Notes: generated by a model not told the origin, from the sequence alone. Counted from the first letter of the stretch, positions 12,401-18,572 are shown. The stretch is DNA of 64,000 nucleotides from Clostridiaceae bacterium OM02-2AC (GCA_003481775.1 QULU01000008.1:52242-116241), one strand, 5' to 3'. Numbers and translations: made by a program.

Positions 12401-14301
12401 GACTTTGATACATTTTTTATAGCCTCAGTTGTGATCGGTTTTGTTTCTCCGTTTTTACCAGATGGAAAGTATGGGTCTTTAGCGTCAATTTTAACTGAAT
12501 CGATTGGAAGTTGTATTGATACAGCTTCCTTTCCATCCTGGGTACTGGATAATTGAATATGTAAGCAATTCCTATAGTCATATCCTGCTTCTATTTGATT
12601 TCTTTCATATACGCCTTCTTTATCATATACAAACATATCTTTAACATAAGGAGTTGGATTATCAATATTGTTTAGCTCCTCCAATGTCCCAATGCGTATA
12701 TAAGGAAACTGTTCTTTTAAAAAACTGCTTTCGATATTAAAACTCGTTCCCTTTTCATTATAATACTCGCTTTCAGTAACTACTTTATCTCCCAACATGG
12801 AGTAATCACTATGATCTAAAGTTTGCTGTAGGTTTACTTTAAACTCTGTGATTGCGGATGAATAATTTGATTTACCCGCTATACTGCTGTTATCTTGTTC
12901 GTTAAATACCCTGACGGTATATCTACCTGCAGGCATTTTAAAGCCAGAACCAGTATTGATACCTAACTTTCCAGATGAAATAGTGCTTGCATCAGCTATC
13001 ACCTTAGTATCATGCACTTTACCAGTCTTATCGTTTATAACAACAGCTTTTATTTTTTGATTAGGTCCTGTTGAAGCTGTATAATCCAATTCAATAGTAT
13101 CATTCAGCTTGGCTGTTTTCTCTGTAAGCTGGTCCTGTGGAATATCTAATTTTATATTTGGATCATACATTGTTAATGTAACTGCTTCATTCTGTGGATC
13201 ACCGTTCATTGATTTATTATCTGTACCTGTAGTAAATAAAATATTAGATAAATCAGCAATAACAACAGGGCGTAGATGTGCCGTATATTGCGCACCATCA
13301 TAAATATTACATTCATCCCCCTCTTTTAATTCATACGATTTTTTTGTCTTGTTTGCTTGACTCAATGATTGACTGTATATTCTATTTGGATTAAAATTTC
13401 CACATACTGGACAGCTTGCTAAGGGATCTCTTGCAGTATTTGCAAGATAATGCGAATGTTTTTCTCCATTTGAAAAACACATAGGATGAACTGATGAACC
13501 ATAAAGCCCACCACAGTTACGGGAAGAATCAAAAATATAATCCTGTACTTTTTTTAGTCCGACAAAAGACTCTGAAGAGCTCCAATAATGTGTTTTTGGA
13601 TTTGCATCTTCTACAGTCGAGTATTTTTGCTCAATATCCCAAGTGACTGTTGCTGTTGTTTCTCCACGCCCATCTCTAGGCCATATCGGTTCATCCACCG
13701 CTTTAAAGCCTTCTGCTCCCTGGATTTTTTCATCTGAAAATTTACATGTACCATCATCCTGTAAATACCCTTTATAATAAGTCCATGGTGAAGGAAAGCT
13801 CCCTTCATAGTTTAAAACCTGCTTTGTTCCTTCAACTTTACCATTCGTTGAAGTCCATGTAATTATACCACTATTCAGATTAGGAATAAAATTAGCAATA
13901 TTCATACTTCCAATATAGAGCTCATCCATAGCAGGGAGTCGCACACTTGCTGATTCGTTAGTTACATAGCGATTAAAATCATCAGTAGTAGTAACTTTCT
14001 CATTACGCCATTTTTCCATCGCATCTTGTGCATCAGTATATTTATGTCTATCATCTTTTAATTCACTCTTTATAGATTGTCTTTTCATGATAGTCCCTTT
14101 TACAGGATCAAGCACGGTATATTCGTCTCCAGCAAATATCACTTGATCGCCTGAATGTAACTCTGCATAGGATTTTATCGTATTCTGTTTCTCATTCTCT
14201 GCAAACAGCTGTCCGATATTCACGATACCTGTCGCTAAGGCACTGCATAGTGACACTGATAAAATACTCGCCCCTATTACTATTTTTGTTTTATTCTTCA
14301 T
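1..14301 (-). CDS. giant surface adhesin with Ig-like module array (3' end outside window)
   Basis: Reading from ATG 14301 on the minus strand, the frame stays open to base 1, so at least 4767 residues are present and the C-terminus, with any wall anchor, is not seen. AGGAGG lies just upstream of the ATG. Residues 1-36 form a signal peptide: basic MKNKTK, a hydrophobic core, then cleavage probably near LFA-EN. Residues about 37-630 are an AT-richer N-terminal part. It has a segment like the DUF6273-type surface domain (VIFAGDEYTVLD, then YWSSSESF, then LRPVVIADLSNILF) and a Cys-rich stretch (HPMCFSNG, SCPVCGNF). The rest is a long series of beta-rich modules with recurring phrases such as DKAGN, WVEYS, DTAPQI, SGI and ITNI, typical of bacterial Ig-like/adhesin repeats. 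A role as cell-surface adhesin is inferred. The recombinase cassette immediately upstream suggests phase-variable expression. Confidence 0.9.
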   Translation of the reverse strand, partial: MKNKTKIVIGASILSVSLCSALATGIVNIGQLFAENEKQNTIKSYAELHSGDQVIFAGDEYTVLDPVKGTIMKRQSIKSELKDDRHKYTDAQDAMEKWRNEKVTTTDDFNRYVTNESASVRLPAMDELYIGSMNIANFIPNLNSGIITWTSTNGKVEGTKQVLNYEGSFPSPWTYYKGYLQDDGTCKFSDEKIQGAEGFKAVDEPIWPRDGRGETTATVTWDIEQKYSTVEDANPKTHYWSSSESFVGLKKVQDYIFDSSRNCGGLYGSSVHPMCFSNGEKHSHYLANTARDPLASCPVCGNFNPNRIYSQSLSQANKTKKSYELKEGDECNIYDGAQYTAHLRPVVIADLSNILFTTGTDNKSMNGDPQNEAVTLTMYDPNIKLDIPQDQLTEKTAKLNDTIELDYTASTGPNQKIKAVVINDKTGKVHDTKVIADASTISSGKLGINTGSGFKMPAGRYTVRVFNEQDNSSIAGKSNYSSAITEFKVNLQQTLDHSDYSMLGDKVVTESEYYNEKGTSFNIESSFLKEQFPYIRIGTLEELNNIDNPTPYVKDMFVYDKEGVYERNQIEAGYDYRNCLHIQLSSTQDGKEAVSIQLPIDSVKIDAKDPYFPSGKNGETKPITTEAIKNVSKSGPLLRTEPGDDLDDSYATEHTKLIPHANDYTSDMYNGDTLKPDAVPIENGIKSYKLTATPLTTDGKVDDSKEVITQTIQTADEKFKDCEPYFELQGKEAFWVKVTAVDQAGRETTIEQKLYMDSTQPAAPAVSAVLKDGSDTVYAGGDIKNEDDQIIPNWSGSDIKITLSLSADELKELKYGIDHYEYTTTADIKAWTDAGNKAEDLVWKSLGKKAGSDEALNMFETDSSKVSEAAEYHFRAVSRADVKGKEKVFKVRKDKAIPKLSLKIIDVATQEEYVEGAAAKKGLRFTITPDGEIPVSGVKYYCRGVPSGWKPKARADGDLPSDEEIPWSEIQKNNGSYSILIADDFEGTYYFRAVSGANVATASVDVKKTSVDIGVEQPSVPISYTATVDKDGSAYDGEWTSDDLTITLSGGLNDGDTVKYYEYADSPTSTNWTQIDATDGVFALNIRESQNMNRDLYFRVVKDGDVDDIPYSTTKKGLRIRHDAKAPIIRKVTLDPQSPQITTAFVTLRVECAGESEASGITAYSIDDGATWIEASSKDPKVFTYTFEKNTENINIKVKDAVGNIAAYGETLTIDNIDKTGPSAPKFTNSDEFKNGVWKNAAQDVKVAFTPADTGAEEWIQYRIQKLVGEDYQEYDPVQDTTGSEISWKDSLIGQAEETIRLDKEGTYRVIVRTKDSMDRVSAESMTTSTVRIDMTAPTITEITEKKDKWESAAESFLNMLTGGAYFKDHITYTFDGADNAGGSGLEKYQYQLAAADALQPDETQWVDAYKGEVNIEEDFNGKLFARSMDYAGNASNTVQFDGIQVDATLPSLTITPKDLSVSWTDINSIAVTAVDSGSGIKEGKVTYTTTYAGTEDFTGGTLTLDDEGNAALRDLPDGDYTIEFTAEDNSDHVESVIYPVRIDTGAPKIAILDKSADGAVREKELVIEVQNAISGQKQLNVTLDGKGISGLTESNRAPEVLTGADVQVYTIRVPKNGKFAVEAIANAEHDGENVRTVEELTITNVYDVAPKLKVEAFTGKDETQDRYTSGEWTSEHVEIVLSNTEGAIKPADLTFQYQEYDADGVQLTSDWTNIEDTGTSTKTGRFSVYGNGQREYRFRAVMLDPDNPTAAPILISNEESIIIAQDTQRPIAPILVRGEVDDYTRTKWYGRSQTLEVEFVADTSGLGQWIEYIDATDANPKWRKAELNAATKNYEIKISGDKQHVIRIRSNDAYDRSSVETIAYVNIDMATPVFDMDIKYTSSNANLELITKDKDDKTTIGISGLYDATIQKKENGVIVPDTLQHFYGGKAVIGKDSGNGTYEVTLTTNSGKTVTKDIEINGISLPKPVIGVSGTAIAADATEAAYTSGTWTDAQSVRLDITVKNPDVSGAVTYEYQEDGDSTWTATADEGRTASLNVSGRGRHTINVRARNASDAVSETYSFRVWIDDVWDDHINIQNQDAYAVVDTPWYNKTQTIKATFTRDLSGCNEWVEYSEDGTTWMHNSRNTYEVSETGRHELYVRKNDEIGSGNDDTGTRINVYIDKETIRDFRVKIDKNSYSSFLSTITFGIYHNEAKEAVISGNYGISGEDKVYIQIVSDPKDYVNVYAQNAGEAGWQEYTGPLSLENDFKGFIYAKAKDKAGNTSNIIRTDGIVIDTVAPQISIDHHGGDWSTQEYVDVDVSDFSDVEHAIVGNASGIRKISYETYETSPVEGEVEINDNRARISNLHDGEYELHVTGSDKAGNQSEATETIRIDRKQPTLKISGYKELSFTAANDLVLEPLVGASGIKQLSVRAALQDGGKIEETSITGPDYRYKVLKNGTYTFTLTNNAGVRVEEVLEVTNIAEDMDDIMGLDIRTLDLDNKEIDYRNAEELPDTPAEPSWTAHDVIFKARGTTVFKASVDGGIYTDFENDGTFTISSEGIHIVTIKNDSTTDTRTFIVKIDKYEVKDVTIKDSSRYAQDTWFNDKRVIQATYTPDDTTGIDEWLEYYDANQSAWVKGDSVILDHEGTHTVKFRGNDELNRPTAEQSVTVNIDKTAPSDLQIRIEKSTAKEFINHLFPNMFDETVEVNIRANGDISGNRKIEYQLIDEGAGESYNEMIGWQTYTGSFTIEDGFKGKVYARATDNAGNRTLTAVTEEGIVVDTAAPQIVFQTAAMSTWQKENTVKATITPTLSGLHEVWYTTTRYGIVTKHTIDLKDIDKDNNVTLRDLPNGRYVIDLYARNKAGKSGTAKLDSVMFENRGPQLKVDAELDKKVTSIPVKVDVDMSGLYTELTSLTWESGSTTPQDILTDKSFTINSNGVYKITAVTSSGVTSEKILTVTNISSVSTTLGISAYKTKEPDAAYTGGTTWSDQDITLEVRETSGKIAEDELTMEMRVIDQKMGSVTTPWTIIEADREDSGLYKTVAADEGSMVYEFRSTYQDVVGPSILFQVNIDRSAPKRPLFSEATVTKYDNASWHNAYEAFLEAAIDASEGCDEWLEYNIDGATDFDGELLWTATKNPKSDKIKIVDDKDHIVQIRTRDRLERVSESSELHVKLDSTRPTDFYIKAGDNRYQDFLDILTGGIFYKDSQTIEIGGNFNISGVETIEYQLVKPGDTFSADDPWTKVKVADGEDHGDFQLLPGTKGVIYARGVDKAGNETGIIRSDLVTIDNSAPILKVPNDATAWSDVNTMKIQVKDMESGIAKVEYSSEDPAQSGEVELTDNVDADGYREGIIRNLKDGQYLVKIVVTDMSGRTQTKYPKVMIDTVTPDLKVEGATTKPQASTTRDLIPVVGGSGLKEIQLLEKKAEDSYEVIDTIPAVEGKEKYPYEFIENGTYYFRVVNNAEQMSEVREIEIGNIKSEAPVIVHRADNGYDPSVWSGSAVVLETSTNTNAKLSYRRKGDSTYIDADHVYYQNLKFDTTGTHTYEFKAVYEGKDGAEDIVTYSEYTVKVDLQAPKKPEIANREDYENWFKQSRTVTMLRDTSDYTDGTKYGDGSKETVYYNIDHKLDAQGRLEWTKTDSDTITIDTVGDHTVIFKISDEVKGHDTQSDPVHVKIYADDPTITLIDIRKPVKTFDLGIEIGGSIDADDQVKSITVERVGSDTIDVQSEQDERSYSFPVSKNGTYIVRVEMEKGGSAEATIEITNIIEEDPILEVKAVYDDSGVEKEYTFGTWNTTDVKLRATDPKSTADLTLEVRQKKDGVWGDWAPYTAGADIVTDATGTYIYQFKTILSKGSDTYETIMDETYAIKVDQEAPDAVIINEYADYSESSKWVSDPVNITTTFTADTNGAKEWVEYSLDDGTTWHRKNSVLISKAGENKIIFRTADELGRTTSSPEDTVYVNIDKSEAGTLMMKVGSDAAISSSPNNITFDQYYGAGDLITLTLMKTEASEDTDGRIYYQFADERNGYDPVSWQEYIAPVSIPENFRGSMYAYGENKFGKKTAIIRSNGITLDKDAPVIVKPDSDMSEWSKSNSYLVEFRDDLSGIDEETATYARYADADTSTPLEAAQKIKVTDGKGTLRLPDGEYYVEISVRDKAGNAAAAVRHKVMINADQCAFTLNSTVSGDHAAIDVNVTEPPLSGIRGIYIRSQKSGWELLGTSASVSYDAYRNGEYEVKVVNGAGRDSAIQTIEITGIDDTLPSFDLETTDGFTFGDFWYQPLTIRVLSDAEEIYYSTSGKDGPWQKYEDKIYINETSAYRFTFKVKSKDKEYISLPYDTRVIMKQADGPATVVSEEERSPMAFMRQVFSSYAAEEKAAKWYNLGTRITFPASGDTAPGYKTGTFTQILQADASGNGIGYNERNFTLVDEADPTYIFNNEGRYVVYKFYAYYIEGEEDNWSTPADIEKTYYNIDGSAPEELKLSAEVDGSTTILHDLTGGLFFKEPITIIPQGEDSLSGIDHYEFQRVSCSGDACDAVTSKESDWSTADSLSVPQDFEGIVFVRAVDGSKPVGNTLEKSVRLTIRDDITTYRIREDIHDWTNIKDLNIQVTPSTNGLQELRYTAYAAEGQEGEPVVLEASDPENLLYTIRDIPEGTYRLKVIPIENGGTAIHRDAHVLRIDRTKPVVQVTMEQSSQDGAAKLMNRLTLNSFYRPGLMIRATASDQAGEQDIDPQLLKIEYSSNGTDWKEYTTPLTFNDEEIVNVAFRAIDPAGNVSEVVTKDGIAVDA

Positions 14302-14595
14302 ACTCCTTTTCCTCCTAAACATTTTCTGTCAATAATTTCACAGAATAGTTTTCTCCATTTGAAAAAATTTAATTATCTTATGAATCACCATCCTTTATGT
14401 CATAAAATTAAATACGAATATCATTTATGGACCAATGGAAAATGCATAGCACGGACAGCGGTTGCGAAAAAAACAATGAGTAAATTCACTTTTTACGACC
14501 TGCATGCTCCCTCTCCTCTCATTCTGTATGCCCCTATTTGTTTTCCCCTTGTATTTCACTGGAATTCTGCCTAATTATTTGTTAAAATATCATTT
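14302..14595 (-). promoter_or_regulatory. leader between inversion site and adhesin start
   Basis: About 295 bases with no convincing gene. This stretch lies outside the invertible segment and is fixed next to the adhesin. A strong ribosome binding site (AGGAGG, then AAAAGGAGT before the ATG) is at its adhesin end. I see no good -35/-10 pair close to the ATG. This fits the idea that the promoter is supplied from inside the invertible segment, with this stretch as a long 5' leader, but it remains an inference. Confidence 0.4.
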
Positions 14596-14618
14596 TCTTA
14601 CAGGTACATACTGTAAGA
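14596..14618. repeat. recombinase inversion site, left (IRL)
   Basis: This 23-bp site has perfect 8-bp inverted arms, TCTTACAG and CTGTAAGA, around a 7-bp spacer GTACATA. That is the geometry of a tyrosine-recombinase core site. It lies 20 bp from the 3' end of the recombinase gene. Read on the minus strand its spacer is TATGTAC, identical to the plus-strand spacer of the partner site at 15890. Confidence 0.7.
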
Positions 14619-14637
14619 TAATACCTTTTCAGGCAGT

Positions 14638-15708
14638 TCATGAATGAGGTGTCGCTGCTTTCATAGATGCAGCATTGTCCATTTTCTGTATTTCCCGCTG
14701 CAGCTGCTCAATGGTCGCATGCATATAAATATTCTCCGTGATGGAGGTGTTGGAGTGTCCCAGTATAGCCGAGCAATATTTGATATTCATACCGGATTCC
14801 AAGGCTCTTGTTGCAAAGGTATGACGCAAGGAATGGAAATGTATATCATAGATATTCAGGTTTTTTAATTTCTTCTGAAAGTGATAGGTAAGATTTCTTG
14901 GTTCCATCGCTTTTTTATTGCGATTCATAAACAACGGATTTTTTGGATCCCTTTTTATTTCCTTTGGCATCGTCTTCATATAAATGCTCAGCATATTGTA
15001 CAAGGTGTCAGAAATCGGAGTAAACCGTACTTTTTGCGTTTTGGTATTGCCGTAGACTAATGGATGTGCGATATATCCGTCCGCCTGATATACAGTAGTG
15101 CGGTTTAAGGATTCATCAATCCGGATTCTGCGATTCACAAAATCAATATCATCCAGCCGCAGTGCCGCCACCTCACCGATGCGCAGACCGGAATATAGGG
15201 CAATCATCATAGCCAGATCCGAATTGTATTTCCATACGCAGTTGATGGAGGAGGTCAGCGCTTCCTGCTCTCTGTGTGTCAGAACCTTAATTTCTTTTTG
15301 GATGGATTTCGGAAATCGGATGCCGATGCAGGGATTATGTGTCAACAGACCAGCTTCCACAGCCTTTTGAAGAGCCGATTTCAGCACCTGCATATGCTCC
15401 TTGATCGTACGAATGGATAATCCGCCCTTTTGATCCAATCTTCCATTCTCCAGCTTCCTATCGATATAGCACTGGAAATGCCGATAATCCAGATCTGTAA
15501 TCAGATAATCCCCCAGCATCGGTATGATATGGGAACAGCAGTAGGATTTAAAATTCGCATATGTGCTGTTGCTGCAGGAATCCAGAATATAAGTCTCCAG
15601 CCAGTAATTCAGCCATTCCTCTACGGATGGTGTACTTTCAAACACCTGCCGTCTTTCATATTTTTTTAATTCCTCCTTGCATATTACTCTTTTCTTTAAT
15701 TTTACCAT
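14638..15708 (-). CDS. tyrosine recombinase (candidate DNA invertase)
   Basis: The protein has 356 residues. An N-terminal SAM-like DNA-binding domain (about 25-125) is followed by a phage-integrase catalytic domain (about 140-335). All expected catalytic residues are visible: Arg176 in SGLRIGE, Lys223 in NTKTQK, His292 and Arg295 in HSLRHT, His318 in LGHSN and nucleophile Tyr328 in ENIYMH. Start ATG 15708 follows AGAGAGGAG. There is no adjacent excisionase or other mobile-element gene, and the gene sits alone between two inverted core sites upstream of a surface-protein gene. A local invertase role is therefore more likely than that of an element integrase. An alternative is a relic of an integrative element reduced to its integrase. 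Confidence 0.85.
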   Translation of the reverse strand: MVKLKKRVICKEELKKYERRQVFESTPSVEEWLNYWLETYILDSCSNSTYANFKSYCCSHIIPMLGDYLITDLDYRHFQCYIDRKLENGRLDQKGGLSIRTIKEHMQVLKSALQKAVEAGLLTHNPCIGIRFPKSIQKEIKVLTHREQEALTSSINCVWKYNSDLAMMIALYSGLRIGEVAALRLDDIDFVNRRIRIDESLNRTTVYQADGYIAHPLVYGNTKTQKVRFTPISDTLYNMLSIYMKTMPKEIKRDPKNPLFMNRNKKAMEPRNLTYHFQKKLKNLNIYDIHFHSLRHTFATRALESGMNIKYCSAILGHSNTSITENIYMHATIEQLQREIQKMDNAASMKAATPHS

Positions 15709-15836
15709 GTTGCATTTTCTCCTCTCTTTCTATGCTTTAAAGCCTTTGATTACTCCTAAAATCGTAAATTTTATAACAATATCGCCAATTTGTAATATGT
15801 GTTTTTCATTTATTTCTATATTTTTACAATTTTCCC

Positions 15837-15865
15837 TTTATTTAACGTGATGTTCATGTTATAAA
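15837..15865 (+). promoter_or_regulatory. candidate outward promoter inside invertible segment
   Basis: TTTATT, 17 bases, then TATAAA with an upstream TG (extended -10, TGTTATAAAT), pointing rightward toward the site at 15890. In the present orientation it faces the broken regulator at 16.5 kb. If the segment inverted it would point at the adhesin gene. The -35 is poor, so this rests mainly on the extended -10. Confidence 0.35.
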
Positions 15866-15889
15866 TATAAGTGATAATGATATAAATTT

Positions 15890-15912
15890 TCTTACAGTAT
15901 GTACCTGTATGA
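15890..15912. repeat. recombinase inversion site, right (IRR)
   Basis: This 23-bp site has arms TCTTACAG and CTGTATGA (one mismatch in the palindrome) around spacer TATGTAC. It shares a 20-bp identical core with the reverse complement of the site at 14596. It lies 181 bp upstream of the recombinase start codon, so the two sites bracket the recombinase gene and the AT-rich region before it. Confidence 0.7.
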
Positions 15913-16507
15913 TACTTTTCAAGGCTGATAACAAGGCCTTTTTTTGACTTCAAAAAGCTCACAAAAGACTGATTTTATACGGTAAAATGCAACAAAAAGA
16001 AATTCTGCATTGCAAAAAGAGCAACCCCCTTGATATAAAATCTATTACCTTTATCTCAGTTCAGTTTCTCTTTTTGTTAAGATTATTATACAAGATATGA
16101 TATCCTATATGGTAAAAAATAACATCGAATTTCAGTGTACTATAGCTCCTTTTATTATTTACATTTACAAAAATTTGAAATTACTGCATATCATCTATTT
16201 TAATGAAATTTTATGTAGCACAAAACTATGTTCATAGATTTTCATACATGATGTATCTGAATAGCGGGAGGCTTTTCGACATCTTTGGCTTTTTCGCTGT
16301 ACTTATATACACATAGCCCCGCATGAATAATACAATTTCATTTTCCAAGTATTACAGCATATACCCTATAAGTCATCTGCAATTCTTGCGTTATCGTAAT
16401 GTACACCATATTCAAAAGAAAAAGTCTGATCAAATCACTCATCAGACTTTCCTTAACGATTTAAATTATATTGAGTCCCTATAAACCAAATAATGCCAGG
16501 AATTTGA
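15913..16507. other. intergenic region with a minus-strand terminator-like hairpin
   Basis: AT-rich DNA without a credible gene. A perfect 10-bp stem (AAAGTCTGAT at 16421-16430, ATCAGACTTT at 16441-16450) is followed on the minus strand by TTTTCTTTT. It would stop transcription coming leftward toward the invertible segment and so insulate it. The upstream part of the PRD regulator that should lie here is missing. Confidence 0.5.
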
Positions 16508-17659
16508 CTTACCTTCATACATCTTGAAAATCGTGATGAGTTGAAGGAAAAGCTGGTATTACATATCCGCCCTATGTATTATCGTTTAAAATATGGCATC
16601 CGCCTTCACAACGTATTAAACGAGGATATCAAAAAGGATTATGCTTTGTATTTTAATCTTACGAAAAAGGCTGTAAAGCTATCTATGAGCAGTCAGGATC
16701 CGGATATGCCAGAGGATGAACTCGCCTATCTTTGTGTGTATCTGGCCGGATGGATCAATCAAAGTGTTTCCCAAATTGAGCAGGAGGAAGCGGCTGATCA
16801 GCTGCTGCTTGTGATTCCAGGAGGCAACAGCATGTCTTCCCTAATACAGCTGCAATTGATCAATTTATTAAAGCCCTTGCGCTTTCAATATGAAATAATT
16901 TCTCTACAGGATTTTACGGAGTCGATGGCAGATGCGTATCCCCTTGTCTTATACAATGGTTCCTATAATGGCGTAAAAAAGAATATTATTATGATTTCCA
17001 CCCACATGAATGAATCCCAGCGTAACCGCATCCTGCAATGGAGCGCACGATATTCCAACATGGATAATAATGATGAGCTTACCCGTTTATATGACCTTGT
17101 AAAACATCATTGTATCGTACAGGATGAGGATCTCTTGAAAGCGAAGCTCTTTAGCTTTCTGAACGATTCACGAAATCGTTCCCAATCTCAGATACCATCC
17201 CTACTGCAGATTCTACATGTCTCCTCCATCAGTTTATTTTCCAAAACCATGGAAATAGACAGACTTTTGATATTGGCTACAAAGGAATTCATCAAGAATA
17301 ATACCGTGAAGGATCTCTATGTCCCAAACCTTATGCATCTGCTGTCTACAATGGGAGCATATGGTGAAATCACGCAGGGTGTTTTGCTGCTGCATGCGGA
17401 GAATGTGCAGTATTGCAATCATCTTGGCGTACATATCTGTAATTTGAAGGAAGCGCTTTATCTAAAAAACAATCCGGATGCAATCCATACGATCCTTCTT
17501 TTGTCGACACCGGATAAGACTTCGCATTTAAGAATTCTGAAAGATCTATCACAGCTGTTTCGCGAACACTCCTTTGTTAAGAAATTAGAAGAATTCGAGT
17601 TTGCCGAAGAGCAGGATATGTATGATGAAATCTGTATGATTTTAAAAAAGGAAAGCTGA
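16508..17659 (+). pseudogene. 5'-truncated PRD/EIIA-type (BglG/MtlR-like) regulator
   Basis: The open frame is bounded by a stop at 16505. The first codons already match the start of a PRD domain (HLENRDELKEKL, then HIRPMYYRLKYGI), so the helix-turn-helix and first PRD domains of this roughly 650-residue family are absent. What remains is a PRD2 (to about residue 90 of the fragment), an EIIB-like segment without the usual Cys (LLLVIPGGNS), and an EIIA domain near the C-terminus that retains a His in VLLLHA. Full-length family members activate PTS sugar operons and are controlled by phosphorylation. The only available start would be TTG 16541 with no clear ribosome binding site. No PTS genes are nearby. 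Most likely this is a decaying remnant. Confidence 0.7.
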
Positions 17660-17728
17660 TAAACAGCCTGTCCACTGCGTTTTGAAAAAAAACAAAAAGC
17701 CTGTTTAAATTGTGAGAGCTCTTTAAAT

Positions 17729-17787
17729 AAAAAGCCATAGATGATAAAATCTCTTATCTGCAGCAGAGAAATTATCTATGGCTTTTT
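17729..17787. terminator. bidirectional terminator
   Basis: A long inverted repeat: AAAAAGCCATAGAT near 17729-17742 and ATCTATGGCTTTTT ending at 17787, with further pairing toward the loop. A/T runs on both sides allow termination in either direction. It lies 70 bases after the truncated regulator. Confidence 0.75.
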
Positions 17788-18572
17788 GAATGATAAGCAG
17801 TCCATCGCCATAGCTCTGGCCTTGTGTAATTACCTTATTCCACGTATTTCAGGATAAGTTGTAAACCTAACTCTGACATTTGGAGCACCTATTGATTAGA
17901 TTTTCCTTTTGCTAGCTCTTATCATATCCTTTCCCGGTATGAAAATATGCTTTACCGCCTTTAAAAAGCTGATTAAAAATTTCAAAACGCCAGCGTTATT
18001 TTAAGCAGCCCCAAGCAGCACTTGGAAGAAAAACGAATGCAGAAATCTGCACAGCCAGCCAGAAATCAACGATAGCTGCCAGTAGTAAATTCTCAAATAT
18101 TTAAAATCTGCGAAAAGTAGCACTACAAAAAGTAAGATACGCAGCATCGTCTATTAAACCGTGCGCTATGTTTAAGAGCGCTGCAAAACATCGGCATAAA
18201 AGCCACTATGAAGCCTATGATTTCGATTTTTGTACATACATCAAACATATACTACAATAAAGCAGACACCTGTTCATGAAACATCAGCAACGTGCCTGAA
18301 CGTCAGACAGTCTGCAGCTATCAAAGGGTCACCAGCTACCCATATGGCTGCTTTACTGAACACGACGATTCTTCTGCTAATAGGATCAGTTATGATATTG
18401 ACCATCGTCTTTTCACGGTGTTCCTTTTCATATACCGCGTAAAAAAGCCGTTCACAGCTTTTATCGTTTTTTCAATCCTTCACATGCCCTTCAAGCTTTT
18501 AAAATATGAAGAAAGAATGACTACGCGACCTTCAGAATTGACAAAAAAATCATACGTTGATGCAGATTTCAT
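17788..18572. other. intergenic stretch, nothing recognised
   Basis: Nearly 800 bases between the regulator remnant and the serine recombinase. Short open frames exist but none has a good ribosome binding site or a recognisable sequence. It may be decayed mobile DNA. Confidence 0.4.

Larger units (their letters stand above)
14604..15904. mobile_element. predicted invertible DNA segment carrying its own recombinase
   Basis: A segment of about 1.3 kb is bounded by two tyrosine-recombinase-like sites with oppositely oriented 7-bp spacers, which predicts inversion rather than excision. It contains one recombinase gene and about 180 bp of AT-rich DNA with promoter-like elements. In the orientation given here the recombinase and the giant adhesin are read in the same direction. 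After inversion the AT-rich end with its outward promoter would face the adhesin. Similar invertible promoters ahead of surface-protein genes are well known in gut bacteria; this instance is inferred from sequence only. Confidence 0.6.

Noticed and set aside
14638..15708. Recombinase cassette considered as a minimal integrative element excised by direct att sites.
   Set aside because: The two 7-bp spacers are reverse complements, not identical, so strand exchange would give inversion. Kept only as an alternative.
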